From contig WQWB01000004.1 in NCBI GenBank assembly GCA_009785555.1, forward strand, positions 1 to 60,591: a DNA stretch of 60,591 nt, given 5' to 3'. A program made the position numbers and the translations under genes. Positions 49,024 to 60,438 of the stretch are shown here, piece by piece. The notes under the pieces were generated by a model that saw only the letters and a program-made list of their open reading frames with translations, made no database searches and was not told the DNA's origin. The first letter of the stretch is position 1. Every line of letters begins with the position of its first letter. Source of the DNA: Defluviitaleaceae bacterium (GTDB lineage Bacteria > Bacillota > Clostridia > Lachnospirales > WRAX01).

Positions 49024-50208
49024 CTATTTCTCCAAAAACATCGTTTTTCTTTCCGGTTTCATGCCAATGTTAAGTACAATTCCTATGGCCGCAAGATTTA
49101 TCCACATAGACGATCCGCCCGCGCTAACGAAGGGCAACGGTATGCCCGTGGTAGGCAAAAGCTGCGTCGTTACGCCGATATGGACGAAGGCCTGTATGCC
49201 TATCATCGCGCCTATGCCTGCGGCAAGCAAACGCCCTGCTAAACTGTTGGCGCGAAAGCCTATTATAAAGCATTTTATAACTATCGCAAATATAACGGCA
49301 ATTGTTAAAACACTACCCCAAAACCCAAACTCCGCTCCAATAACGGCAAAGATAAAATCGTTATGCGCGAGCGGTACGGGTATTGCGTTGCCAAACAAAC
49401 CACGCCCCCAAAAGCCGCCTGTACCGATAGCCCACACACTCATCTCCGCTTGGTGTATATTGGCCGGTGTAACGTTAATGCCGAAAAACGGTTTGATCCT
49501 GTTCTCTAATTGAAATGGTTGGAAGATTTGGTCAACAATTAAATGCTCTTCTCTGTGGATATCGTAAATGAAGAAAAGAAGGAGTGGAGTGATAATTAAA
49601 AGGCCTATGATTATATATTTATACCGTATACCGCTCATAAACAGCATTACAAGGAGAAGCGCAGTCAGTAAGATGCTTACGGCTAAGGATGGCTGCATGA
49701 CCGTCAGAAGTATCGGAACCGCACCGGTGAAAAGCATTATACCTATCGCCCACCAACGGTTTATACTGTCCTGGAAGTTCTCCGCAAATTTCGCAAAAAA
49801 GATAAGCATAAAGACCTTAGCGAATTCCGACGGCTGGAGCGTTGGGCTGGAGCGGCCAGGAATGTACAGCCAGCGGCGCGGGAAGTCCTCTACAAGCGGC
49901 GGCATAATAAGCACAACAGTGAGCATGACGATTGAAAGAACGGCAAAGACAACATAAAAACGGCAGATTAATTGATAATCCACCATTGATACGGCAAAAA
50001 GCACGAAAATACCGCTCGCTAACCATACGATTTGCGAGTTGAAGGCCGTCCTAACCTGCAGGGCTGTTGCCGGACCCGCGTTTTGGGCAATAGAACCGAT
50101 AAGCACGACGCCAAATACCGATAAAAGTAACACAAGCCCAACCAGCACCAAGTCGCAGGTTGTAATAAACTTCCTTATTTTGCCAAGAATATCTACTCTT
50201 CGCATCAT
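49024..50208 (-). CDS. rodA: Rod-shape-determining FtsW/RodA/SpoVE family protein
   Basis: QPSLAVSILLTALLLVMLF, ETRIKPFFG-like segment, GIPLPFVSAGGSSMWINLAAIGIVLNI. Confidence 0.92.
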   Translation of the reverse strand: MMRRVDILGKIRKFITTCDLVLVGLVLLLSVFGVVLIGSIAQNAGPATALQVRTAFNSQIVWLASGIFVLFAVSMVDYQLICRFYVVFAVLSIVMLTVVLIMPPLVEDFPRRWLYIPGRSSPTLQPSEFAKVFMLIFFAKFAENFQDSINRWWAIGIMLFTGAVPILLTVMQPSLAVSILLTALLLVMLFMSGIRYKYIIIGLLIITPLLLFFIYDIHREEHLIVDQIFQPFQLENRIKPFFGINVTPANIHQAEMSVWAIGTGGFWGRGLFGNAIPVPLAHNDFIFAVIGAEFGFWGSVLTIAVIFAIVIKCFIIGFRANSLAGRLLAAGIGAMIGIQAFVHIGVTTQLLPTTGIPLPFVSAGGSSMWINLAAIGIVLNIGMKPERKTMFLEK

Positions 50209-50218
50209 TTAAATTTCT

Positions 50219-50476
50219 CTATTTCATTTTCCTAAGTGAAAGAACCGGTATATTAGCCACAAGCACCGGCTTGCCGTCTTCGGCAGACTGGGACTGAGAA
50301 ATTTGGATATCCATCGCCTTTTCGTCAAAATCCATATATTTGGCTATAACTTGGAGGATGTCCGTTTTCATCGCTTCTAACATATCAGGGCTGCAATTAA
50401 GCCTATCCTGCGTGAGCACGAGCTTTAACCGCGACTTTGCCACATCTTTAGAGTCTTTTTTCTTCTTCCAAAACAT
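50219..50476 (-). CDS. minE: Cell division topological specificity factor MinE
   Basis: KDVAKSRLKLVLTQDRLNCSPDMLEAMKTDILQVIAKYMDFD. Confidence 0.95.
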   Translation of the reverse strand: MFWKKKKDSKDVAKSRLKLVLTQDRLNCSPDMLEAMKTDILQVIAKYMDFDEKAMDIQISQSQSAEDGKPVLVANIPVLSLRKMK

Positions 50477-50479
50477 AAA

Positions 50480-51313
50480 CTACGCCCCCAATCCGATCTT
50501 CTTTTTAAATTTAGACCAAAAGCCGCCTTCTTGCTCAAGCTCAAGCATAGGTACGTCCGGGTCGACTATCCTATCCGTAATGTTGCGGAACGACGCACCC
50601 GCGCGTGATGACTGGTTGGTGACGGCCGGCTCGCCGCGGTTCGTCGCGACGACGATAGCCTCATCGTCCGGCACGACGCCTAATACGTCGATCGCGAGGA
50701 TCTCCGTAACGTCCTCAAGGTTCATCATATCGCCCTTCTTTACCATGTCTATTCGGACGCGGTTAAGGATCAACTTTATGTCACGCACTTCTGCGGCTTC
50801 AAGGAGGCCGATTATCCTGTCCGCGTCACGTACAGCGGACACCTCTGGCGTTGTAACGACAAATGCCTTATCCGCACCGCTGATGGCGTTTTTGAAGCCC
50901 TGTTCAATACCGGCCGGGCAGTCTACCAAAATATAATCAAACTCTTCCTGCATACTGGCCGTAAGTTTTTTCATCTGCTCCGGGCTTACGGCATCCTTAT
51001 CGCGCGTTTGCGCGGCGGGGAGTAAGAACAGGTCTGGGTATCGTTTATCGCGTATAAGCGCCTGTTTAAGGCGGCAATGCCCCTCTATAACGTCTACCAA
51101 ATCGTAGACTATACGGTTTTCAAGCCCCATAACGACATCTAGGTTGCGCAAGCCAATATCTGCATCAATCAAAACCACTTTCTTACCCTTAACAGCCAGG
51201 CCGACGCCAAGGTTTGCGCTTGTGGTCGTTTTGCCAACACCGCCCTTACCGCTGGTAATAACAATGACTTGGCCTTTGCCGCCATGGGAACCACTTTTTC
51301 CGGGTTGAGCCAT
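50480..51313 (-). CDS. minD: Septum site-determining protein MinD
   Basis: QVIVITSGKGGVGKTTTSANLGVGLAVKGKKVVLIDADIGLRNLDVVMGLENRIVYDLVDVIEG. Confidence 0.97.
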   Translation of the reverse strand: MAQPGKSGSHGGKGQVIVITSGKGGVGKTTTSANLGVGLAVKGKKVVLIDADIGLRNLDVVMGLENRIVYDLVDVIEGHCRLKQALIRDKRYPDLFLLPAAQTRDKDAVSPEQMKKLTASMQEEFDYILVDCPAGIEQGFKNAISGADKAFVVTTPEVSAVRDADRIIGLLEAAEVRDIKLILNRVRIDMVKKGDMMNLEDVTEILAIDVLGVVPDDEAIVVATNRGEPAVTNQSSRAGASFRNITDRIVDPDVPMLELEQEGGFWSKFKKKIGLGA

Positions 51314-51415
51314 TTATCTCTTTCCTCCTATGAATGTAACTTTTATGTAATGCTTTAATTATACCACTTAATTTCATTTTACACAATATTTTTTTCCAGA
51401 TATGGTTTTATTGGT

Positions 51416-53665
51416 TTATATCTGCTTAAACCTCTTCAGCCTAAGCGCATTAAGTAGCACAGATATACTCGACAGCGTCATCGCCGCCGCGGCTATCGCC
51501 GGTGTAAGAAGCGTACCCGTCCAAGCGTACAGCACGCCCGCCGCGATAGGTATACCCGCGCTGTTGTACGCAAACGCCCAAAAAAGATTCTGCTTTACAT
51601 TGCGCGTCGTAGCCTTTGAAAGCCGTATGGCCGTTGCTACGTGGTATGGGTTGCTGTTCATCAGCACGATTTCCGCACTTTCCATGGCCACGTCCGCACC
51701 GCTGCCAATGGCGATACCAACGTCCGCCTGCATCAGCGCGGGCGCATCATTTATCCCGTCACCTACCATACCGACCTTTTTGCCGCTTTCTTGCAATTTT
51801 TTAACCTCATTAGCTTTCTCACCAGGCAAAACCTCCGAAAGTACCGCCTTTATGTCAACCTTCGCGGCAATAGCTGCCGCCGTACGCTTATTGTCACCCG
51901 TAAGCATGATCGTTTCGATACCCATTCCATTCAGCTTCGCCACGGCCGCAGCAGCTGTTGGCTTTGGTGCGTCCGCTACGGCGATAATCCCTGACATTGC
52001 GCCGTCAAGCACTATGTACATCGGCGTTTTACCTTCATTTGCAAGAGTATCGGCAGCTTTAGTCATATCTTCCGTCAACCCGATATCGTTTTCGTTCATA
52101 AACTTGAGATTGCCTGCAAGCAGTTTCCTCCCGTCAATACTACAACTTATGCCTTGTCCGATAATGGCTTCAAACCCTGTAATTGCAAGGAACTCCATAT
52201 CACGCAATTCTGCCGCTCTGACGATAGCCTCGCCAAGTGGGTGTTCGCTGCCTTTTTCGCCGCTAGCGGCATACTTTAACAAATCATTTTCATCTATGTC
52301 ATCGTAACAAAAAATATCTGTAACCTCCGGGCGCCCTTCCGTGATCGTGCCTGTTTTATCGAAGACGACAACGTCAAGTTTACACGCGGTTTCAAGCGCT
52401 TCGCCGCCTTTTATAAGGATACCGCTCTCCGCACCTTTTCCAGTTCCAACCATTATCGACGTAGGCGTAGCAAGCCCCAGCGCGCATGGACACGCAATAA
52501 CAAGCACAGTCACGAACACTGTCAACGCACGGTTTATATCACCAGTCGCCAAAATCCAAATTACAAACGAAAACAACGCAATACCAAGCACGACGGGCAC
52601 AAATATACCGCACACCTTATCCGCCAGCTGCGCTATGGGTGGTTTGGAATTTTGCGCGTCATCCACAAGTTTTATGATCTGCGAAAGTGCCGTCTCCTCA
52701 CCAACCTTTTCTGTTGTTATGTGGAGAAGGCCGTTTTTGTTGATGGACGCGGCGTATACCTTATCGCCCATCGCCTTGTCCACCGGCATGCTTTCGCCCG
52801 TAAGCATGGACTCATCAACGCTGGACACACCGCTTTCTATAATGCCATCCACGGGCATTTTTGCACCCGGTTTAACAATTAGAAGCATACCAGGCATTAC
52901 GTCGTCTATGTCAAGCTCTATCTCTTTGCCGTCCATAAGCACCGTCGCCACGCGCGGACGCAGGCCCATCAGCTTCTTTATGGCCTCACCGGTACGCCCT
53001 TTGGTGTATGATTCCATCACCCGACCCAAAAGGATAAGCGCAATTATCATGCCAGCAACTTCGAAATAAAGGTTCATGTGATAGTGCAGATCACCCATCA
53101 GCACACGTACCGTGGCATACAGCGAGTACAGCATCGCAGCCGACGTGCCGATGGCAATCAGGCTATCCATATTTGGCGCGCGGTTCCAAAACGATTTAAA
53201 CCCGACGGAATAAAACCTGTACCCTGCAGCAACTATAGGCGCGGTTAGAAACAACTGCGCCAGCGTGAAATTAAGCGGGTTCAACTCGTGATTGAGAAAC
53301 CCCGGTACGGGCAAATACCAGCTAAACGGAAGCATATGCCCCATACCTATGTACATAAGCGGCAAACCAAAAACCGCAGCTATAACAAGTTTGACCCGCA
53401 AAACCTTTGCCTCACGGGTTTTGCGGAAGTCGTCCTCGTCCGTATTCTTCGTATTTTCCGCCCAGCCGAACCCGGCCTTCTCAACGCGTGCCTTGATATC
53501 ATCAAGCGATGTAACACTGGCGTCAAATGTTACGGTCAAACGCTCCGTCGTCAGGTTTACGAAACATGCGTCCACGCCGTCCATCTTAGAAACGCTACGC
53601 TCAACACGCGCCTGGCAGGCGGCGCAGGTCATACCTGTTATTTTAATGGTTTGTTTATCTTTCAT
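51416..53665 (-). CDS. copA: Copper-translocating P-type ATPase
   Basis: HMA motif [36 protein letters not shown]. Confidence 0.95.
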   Translation of the reverse strand: MKDKQTIKITGMTCAACQARVERSVSKMDGVDACFVNLTTERLTVTFDASVTSLDDIKARVEKAGFGWAENTKNTDEDDFRKTREAKVLRVKLVIAAVFGLPLMYIGMGHMLPFSWYLPVPGFLNHELNPLNFTLAQLFLTAPIVAAGYRFYSVGFKSFWNRAPNMDSLIAIGTSAAMLYSLYATVRVLMGDLHYHMNLYFEVAGMIIALILLGRVMESYTKGRTGEAIKKLMGLRPRVATVLMDGKEIELDIDDVMPGMLLIVKPGAKMPVDGIIESGVSSVDESMLTGESMPVDKAMGDKVYAASINKNGLLHITTEKVGEETALSQIIKLVDDAQNSKPPIAQLADKVCGIFVPVVLGIALFSFVIWILATGDINRALTVFVTVLVIACPCALGLATPTSIMVGTGKGAESGILIKGGEALETACKLDVVVFDKTGTITEGRPEVTDIFCYDDIDENDLLKYAASGEKGSEHPLGEAIVRAAELRDMEFLAITGFEAIIGQGISCSIDGRKLLAGNLKFMNENDIGLTEDMTKAADTLANEGKTPMYIVLDGAMSGIIAVADAPKPTAAAAVAKLNGMGIETIMLTGDNKRTAAAIAAKVDIKAVLSEVLPGEKANEVKKLQESGKKVGMVGDGINDAPALMQADVGIAIGSGADVAMESAEIVLMNSNPYHVATAIRLSKATTRNVKQNLFWAFAYNSAGIPIAAGVLYAWTGTLLTPAIAAAAMTLSSISVLLNALRLKRFKQI

Positions 53666-54141
53666 ATATTAATTCCTGCCTTACATCCTAATTCAATAAG
53701 AGTTTTTACGTAGCGTTCGGTCTGCCTGTTTGTATTAAAGATATCATTACTGTTCAAGTTATGATCAAGCACATCCGCATCCTTCAACACCTCATCCAGC
53801 GGCTCGTGAACAACATTCTTGTTACTATGCCTGGCAATGGCCGTTGTTATGATTGCAATTTCCTCATCAGTATAACCGCCAACCGCTCGAAGCATTTTCT
53901 CAGCAACCGGTGCACCAAACTCCGCATGGTTTTCGGCCGACTTGTGCGTTATTTGATAAATATCATGCAGAAGCCCCGCCGCCGCAGCAAGCTCGGCATC
54001 CACACCCCGTTTAATGGCCAACAATGCACAAAACTTCGACACACCGTATAAATGATGGAAAAAGTGACGGATTTCAGAGCGGCTGCATTCAAATAACAAT
54101 TTGTCAACCTCCGCGCGCAAAAGAGTAAGCCTATGTTCCAT
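53662..54141 (-). CDS. HD-domain protein
   Basis: [11 protein letters not shown] and [19 protein letters not shown]. Confidence 0.85.
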   Translation of the reverse strand: MEHRLTLLRAEVDKLLFECSRSEIRHFFHHLYGVSKFCALLAIKRGVDAELAAAAGLLHDIYQITHKSAENHAEFGAPVAEKMLRAVGGYTDEEIAIITTAIARHSNKNVVHEPLDEVLKDADVLDHNLNSNDIFNTNRQTERYVKTLIELGCKAGINI

Positions 54142-54157
54142 GTCAGTCTCTTTTCTA

Positions 54158-54763
54158 TTAAAACTCCATCAAATCGCCAAAGATATCTTCTAAGGTAATA
54201 ACGAGATCATCAAATATAGATACCTTTATTTCGGTTTTGTGGTCTTTACGTTCATCATCAGTCAGATCTGCAAAATCTTCTTCTCTATAATGAACATACG
54301 TTTCATCTAAGACAAATTTTCCGTCTTTTGATAAAAACACGTCAATAAAACGGTTAAGCGGGTCAACAATCCAATATTCTTTAACTCCGCTTGCTTCGTA
54401 CACATCCTTTTTATATCCCCTATCTTTCTTTGATGTAGATTGCGAAAGAATTTCCACAACCATATCCGGTGCGCCATGTATACCGTTCTTCTTGATTTTA
54501 TTTAGATCGCAAACTATAGAAATATCAGGAACAAAGTTATCTTTTTCAGTTAAAAAAACATCAATCTCGCTAAACACTTTACATGTTTTCCGTTTGAGGT
54601 ATTGACGGATTTCACCAAATATCCCGCCGGAAGATTCAACATGCGGTGCTTGTGGCCGCGGCGGTGACATTAATGTAATTACTCCATTCAAAAGCTCTTT
54701 AACTATTTTTCTTTCGCGAAATGATTTTTCATTTAAATTCAAAGCCGTAGCAGACATACTCAT
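54158..54763 (-). CDS. Uma2 family (DUF820) endonuclease-fold protein
   Basis: VFSEIDVFLTEKDNFVPDISIVCDLNKI...GAPDMVVEILSQSTSKKDRGYKKDVYEASGVKEYWIVDP. Confidence 0.93.
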   Translation of the reverse strand: MSMSATALNLNEKSFRERKIVKELLNGVITLMSPPRPQAPHVESSGGIFGEIRQYLKRKTCKVFSEIDVFLTEKDNFVPDISIVCDLNKIKKNGIHGAPDMVVEILSQSTSKKDRGYKKDVYEASGVKEYWIVDPLNRFIDVFLSKDGKFVLDETYVHYREEDFADLTDDERKDHKTEIKVSIFDDLVITLEDIFGDLMEF

Positions 54764-54783
54764 GCTCCTTTCTTAAATAACCT

Positions 54784-56250
<1,467 letters not shown>

Positions 56251-56258
56251 TTATATAT

Positions 56259-56837
56259 CTATTCTTTAGCATAGATAGAGTTTAATACGTCCATCGCTTT
56301 TTCATAATTTTCATTTGAATGATTATTCAGATTTTTTTCACTTGTTATAATATATCCTAATTTCTCATAAATTTTTACGGCTCTATGGCTCCATGTTTGC
56401 GTATGCAGATAAAAATCCCTATCCCCTTCAATTTCAAGCGTCAATTGTAAAACTTTTGAAACGATGGCTTTACCCAACCCCAAGTTTTGGTAATTGGGAT
56501 GTACGGCAACCCAATGCAACCACGGGTCGCGCCGAATGCCGGTATAGTTCCACCACGCAGTGCTTGTCGCGATTTTTTCGCCTTTTTCATTTTCTATAAA
56601 CAGGCATCGCCTTTCGAGTTCCGATACAAATGGTAAATACTCTTTTTGGAAATATATAAGTGCTTCCAGCTCGTCCGAAAACTCATAAACGGACGCTTCA
56701 ATCTTAGCCCATGCCTTTTCATCCCCGGGTTTAAAGAAGGAAAATTTGAACCCGGTTGGCAATTCGGCCACAGGTATTGGAGTGCCTTTTTTTCTGTGCA
56801 TTAATATGTCGAAATACGGGACGCTTTTGTCTAACAT
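56259..56837 (-). CDS. GNAT family N-acetyltransferase
   Basis: WLHWVAVHPNYQNLGLGKAIVSKVLQLTLEIEGDRDFYLHTQTWSHRAVKIYEKLGY. Internal ATG at 56837 preferred to the track start (56960); uncertain. Confidence 0.85.
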   Translation of the reverse strand: MLDKSVPYFDILMHRKKGTPIPVAELPTGFKFSFFKPGDEKAWAKIEASVYEFSDELEALIYFQKEYLPFVSELERRCLFIENEKGEKIATSTAWWNYTGIRRDPWLHWVAVHPNYQNLGLGKAIVSKVLQLTLEIEGDRDFYLHTQTWSHRAVKIYEKLGYIITSEKNLNNHSNENYEKAMDVLNSIYAKE

Positions 56838-56956
56838 AATTTTATTGTTATCCTTAATAAATTTTACTTTGTAATCTCCAATACAAAGACAATATATGAT
56901 GCGTACTGTGAAGGGTGTAAATAATGCGACTAATGCATATATTATTTGCAAAAAGT

Positions 56957-57535
56957 TCAATCAGTAAAATTAGCTGCTTCGTAATCTTCAAGCCTCTTAT
57001 CATAAAGTTCTAACCATTTACTTAACCCAACGGCTATGCCCTTTTCAGATTCGATTATTAATCTTTCCCATTCGGTTCCGACAAATAGATTTATAAGTTT
57101 GTACGCATTGCTAATATTTGAAAAATATAATTCCTTGTATTTATAATTTAGTTCATCTTTATTTTCAGATCGATTATACTTCATAAAATATTTTATTGAG
57201 TTTTCTTTTAAAATTTTAAAGCACTTTATGATTTCAACATCTTTACGATAACTAGAATCAAGATACCCGCTTAAGGTATAAAAATTTTCAAGCAACTCCC
57301 GAATGGAATCTACGTCTTGTTTAATCGTAAACGCATTTAAAACTGTAGGATGTGCAAGAGCAAAAAATTTTGACGAATATACAACAAGGTTATCTAACCT
57401 CTCCTTTCTGCGCGTTAAAGCTATGCTAGTAAGACGTGATTTTGCGGATAAACGTAATGAGGTTATTAGACCAACAAGGCTAACCAAAAAAGTTAAGAAA
57501 ATAGCAATCAATTGCAAATAATCTTTTACTTCCAT
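56957..57535 (-). CDS. Hypothetical membrane-anchored protein
   Basis: N-terminal TM segment followed by a charged helical region. Confidence 0.5.
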   Translation of the reverse strand: MEVKDYLQLIAIFLTFLVSLVGLITSLRLSAKSRLTSIALTRRKERLDNLVVYSSKFFALAHPTVLNAFTIKQDVDSIRELLENFYTLSGYLDSSYRKDVEIIKCFKILKENSIKYFMKYNRSENKDELNYKYKELYFSNISNAYKLINLFVGTEWERLIIESEKGIAVGLSKWLELYDKRLEDYEAANFTD

Positions 57536-57605
57536 ATGAACCCTGCCTCCACAAACATAAATTTTTTCACAAAAACCACACTCTAGTGGTACATATGTGC
57601 GCCAT

Positions 57606-57877
57606 TTAGTTATCGTCGTAATGCCCTTTACATGAAATTACTAACAAATCTTTTTCATTTTGCTGACAATACACAAGTCTATCCCCTTTATTTATCTGTC
57701 TGGAGAATCTCACAGGATTTTTGTAATGCTTTAATTTTTCAGGTTTACCCCTGCCGTCTAACATTCCATACTTTTGAATATCGCTGATAAGGTCATAGAT
57801 TTTTTTGGCAGTTGAACGGTCTGATTTTAACCAGTTTTTAACTCTTTGTTTGCAATGTCGGTAAAATATACATCCAC
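57606..57877 (-). pseudogene. YoeB/Txe-like toxin with a 1-nt frameshift
   Basis: VDVYFTDIANKELK in one frame, then NWLKSDRSTAKKIYDLISDIQKYGMLDGRGKPEKLKHYKNPVRFSRQINKGDRLVYCQQNEKDLLVISCKGHYDDN* in the next; junction TTAAAAACTGG. Confidence 0.8.
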
Positions 57878-57882
57878 AACTA

Positions 57883-58152
57883 CTACCCCTCCACCAAGGC
57901 TTTCAGTTCATCCATTGAATATTTTACTACTTCGCCTCGTTCAGCCTGTGCGATGGATTCATCGAGTTTAGCAAGATATTCATTGTTGGCTTGTTGAATT
58001 GTAGTTAATTCAAACGGCACTTTTTTCTCCCGTACTAATGCCCTCAGGCTAGAGTTAATATAGGTAGTCATATTTAATCCGATTTCATTCAACATATCTT
58101 CTGCCTGTTGTTTCACATGTTCATCAACTCTTACAGTTATTGCTCTTGACAT
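57883..58152 (-). CDS. RelB/DinJ family antitoxin
   Basis: MSRAITVRVDEHVKQQAEDMLNEIGLNMTTYINSSLRALVREKKVPFEL, upstream of the toxin remnant. Confidence 0.9.
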   Translation of the reverse strand: MSRAITVRVDEHVKQQAEDMLNEIGLNMTTYINSSLRALVREKKVPFELTTIQQANNEYLAKLDESIAQAERGEVVKYSMDELKALVEG

Positions 58153-58273
58153 AATAAAATCACTCCTTTATATAGCCATTATATTGCAAATAGGTGATAT
58201 TTGCAATATGCACATAATTTCAAAGCAAGGCGTTATTTCAACCCTTCACAGCCATCTTCTTACAACATAATTG

Positions 58274-59032
58274 TTACTTCGCCAACGCCAATTCAATAAG
58301 TTCCCACACGCCGCTAACAACCCAATTTGCGGCGTTTTTTATCGCATCCACGCCGTTTTCCATGGCATATCCGTTGAAGGCGGTTATCATATCCATATCA
58401 TTATAGGAATCACCTATCGCATAGATATTTTCGTGCTTAACCCCCATATGGCGGGCGTATTCCGATACGCCGGTAGCTTTGTTGACACCCGCAGGAGGCG
58501 CATTAAGCCAATGCCAGTTTACTAAAGCACTCACCACATCAGCGTGGTGTTTGTTCAGTTCTTCGGCCACAACCATCGCAGTTTCGCCCGATTCGTACAG
58601 CGAATATATTTGTACGAATTCACGGATATCATTTACGGCGGTATGCGGCATCCAGTTTTCATTTTTGGGGTCAAGCGTGTTTTCATAATTAAAGTGATAT
58701 ACGCGCTTTGGAGTAACAATGTCGGCATAATCACCTTTTTTACGAAGCACTATGGGCAACAAATCGGCCATACGGTGTGTTGTGCCCATCAATCGCTTCA
58801 ACAGCACCGGTGTTACATTACGTAAATCATAAATATCCACGCCATTGTACACAATTACAAAATCTATAACCAAATTAGCTTCAGCTATCGTGGGTACGAA
58901 ACCGTGGTCACGCCCAGTTACTATCCCAAAGAGATTACCGGCCGCCCGCCACTTAGCTATGGCATCGCGGTCTTTAGAGCTAACGCCATGGTGGCTAAGA
59001 GTACCATCAAAATCGCTGGCGATAAGTTTCAT
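58274..59032 (-). CDS. HAD-superfamily hydrolase, Cof-like phosphatase
   Basis: MKLIASDFDGTLSHHGVSSKD, IYAIGDSYNDMDMITAFNGYAMENG. Confidence 0.92.
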   Translation of the reverse strand: MKLIASDFDGTLSHHGVSSKDRDAIAKWRAAGNLFGIVTGRDHGFVPTIAEANLVIDFVIVYNGVDIYDLRNVTPVLLKRLMGTTHRMADLLPIVLRKKGDYADIVTPKRVYHFNYENTLDPKNENWMPHTAVNDIREFVQIYSLYESGETAMVVAEELNKHHADVVSALVNWHWLNAPPAGVNKATGVSEYARHMGVKHENIYAIGDSYNDMDMITAFNGYAMENGVDAIKNAANWVVSGVWELIELALAK

Positions 59033-59066
59033 GTTATGTCCCCCTATAATAATTAATACCGTAAAT

Positions 59067-59120
59067 CGACGAACGAACGATACAAGTACACACGCTCACT
59101 CTAGCGCATTACACAGGTAG
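59067..59120 (-). pseudogene. Decayed duplicate fragment of the neighbouring esterase gene
   Basis: Matches 59698-59757, e.g. 29/36 over 59085-59120 plus GAACGAACG(A/G)TA; decays YLRNALERAGVPVS with an in-frame stop. Confidence 0.7.
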
Positions 59121-59131
59121 ATATTATAGTA

Positions 59132-59380
59132 TTATTTGTTTAATTCAAGATTTTCAATTAACTCACTTTGTGTGATATATTCGCCATATCCATCTGTCTT
59201 GTTATTAATCTTTTCTATTAGCAAAAAATCGTCTTCAGTTGCATTAATTTCCTCAATATTATCCCAGCCAGAAGATTTTCGACGTGATGAAAAATTATCC
59301 TTTAATAATTCTAAAGCAAATAGAACATCTTCATCGTTCATAAAATTAATTATTGCATGAATTTCTTGTTTCATCGTCAT
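59132..59380 (-). CDS. Putative antitoxin of a toxin-first TA module
   Basis: MTMKQEIHAIINFMNDEDVLFALELLKDNF...; start overlaps the 3' end of the toxin remnant. Confidence 0.6.
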   Translation of the reverse strand: MTMKQEIHAIINFMNDEDVLFALELLKDNFSSRRKSSGWDNIEEINATEDDFLLIEKINNKTDGYGEYITQSELIENLELNK

Positions 59381-59607
59381 ATATATTACTTCGTGCACCA
59401 ATTTCTTCAACAATAATTTTGTCACCATCACGTGTAAATTTTATTCTATAAATCGCCTACGCGAAGACGATATAAATTATTATAACCACGCAACTTTTTA
59501 ATGTCACCGTCAGGTAATTTATTTATAGCTTGAACTATTCGCTGAGCAATTTTACTACTTTGTTTCGCTAGGAAGCACTCGGTTTGTTTGGAATAATAAA
59601 AATCCAT
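59346..59607 (-). pseudogene. RelE/ParE-superfamily toxin with a 1-nt frameshift
   Basis: MDFYYSKQTECFLAKQSSKIAQRIVQAINKLPDGDIKKLRGYNNLYRLRVGD, then in the next frame YRIKFTRDGDKIIVEEIGARSNIYDDETRNSCNN*; one extra T in GATTTATAGAAT. Confidence 0.82.
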
Positions 59608-59628
59608 TTTATATCCTTCTACTAACAT

Positions 59629-60438
59629 TTAAAAATGATAATCCAAAAACGCATCCACAACCGACGTTACGTCATGGCCGCTTAATGAATGCCCGCCGCC
59701 GAACGAACGGTAAAGAGACACCGGTACGCCCGCTCGCTCCAGCGCATTACGCAAGTAGACACTTTGCTTGTACGGCACAACATCGTCCCCATCACCATGC
59801 AGAATCAAAAACGGCGGCTCACCGCCGTCTATATAGGTCGTCGGATCAGCGACGGCAGCGCGTGCGCGGCCTTGCTTGCTGAAAAGGTCCGCACCAAGGA
59901 ACTGCGACTGGACGGAGTCCGGATCTTTAAGTCCATTATCAGCCCCAAGTATCCCTGGCCATTCACCGCGTAGCGTTATTGGACCATAATAATCCACCAC
60001 AGCTTGTACGGAATAGTCCAATCCTGGCTGCTCCCAATCCTTCTGCCCAATAGACGTACCCATAAGAGCCGCCAAATGCCCGCCGGCCGAATCGCCCGCC
60101 GCGATAATACGGTTCGCGTCGTAGCCGTATTTATCGGCTTCACGTTTTAAGTAGGCCAGCGCATCCTTGCAATCAATGATATGAGCAGGAAAGTGAGCCT
60201 GACAGCTGAGGCGGTACTCTATCGAAGCAAGAGCATAACCGCGATTTACCTGCCACAGCAGATGCGGGCTTTTCCTGTCCCCATGCATCCACGCGCCGCC
60301 ATGTATCCATAATATAAGCGGCGGCTTTACCGGAACAGAAGGAAACTCCGTTTTCTCTTTCGAACTGGGTAAATATAAGTCGAGATATAGGTCTACCCCA
60401 TCTATCTGTTTGTAGAGAATATCTAAATACTGTATCAT
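59629..60438 (-). CDS. Alpha/beta hydrolase (BD-FAE/acetyl-esterase-like)
   Basis: LILWIHGGAWMHGDRKSPHLL, AAGDSAGGHLAALMG, PFLILHGDGDDVVPYKQS. Confidence 0.93.
   Translation of the reverse strand: MIQYLDILYKQIDGVDLYLDLYLPSSKEKTEFPSVPVKPPLILWIHGGAWMHGDRKSPHLLWQVNRGYALASIEYRLSCQAHFPAHIIDCKDALAYLKREADKYGYDANRIIAAGDSAGGHLAALMGTSIGQKDWEQPGLDYSVQAVVDYYGPITLRGEWPGILGADNGLKDPDSVQSQFLGADLFSKQGRARAAVADPTTYIDGGEPPFLILHGDGDDVVPYKQSVYLRNALERAGVPVSLYRSFGGGHSLSGHDVTSVVDAFLDYHF

Noticed and set aside
57820-57850. Programmed -1 frameshifting in the YoeB-like toxin
   Set aside because: TTAAAAACT does not form a classical X XXY YYZ slippery heptamer in the zero frame and no stimulator is evident; a plain indel is preferred.
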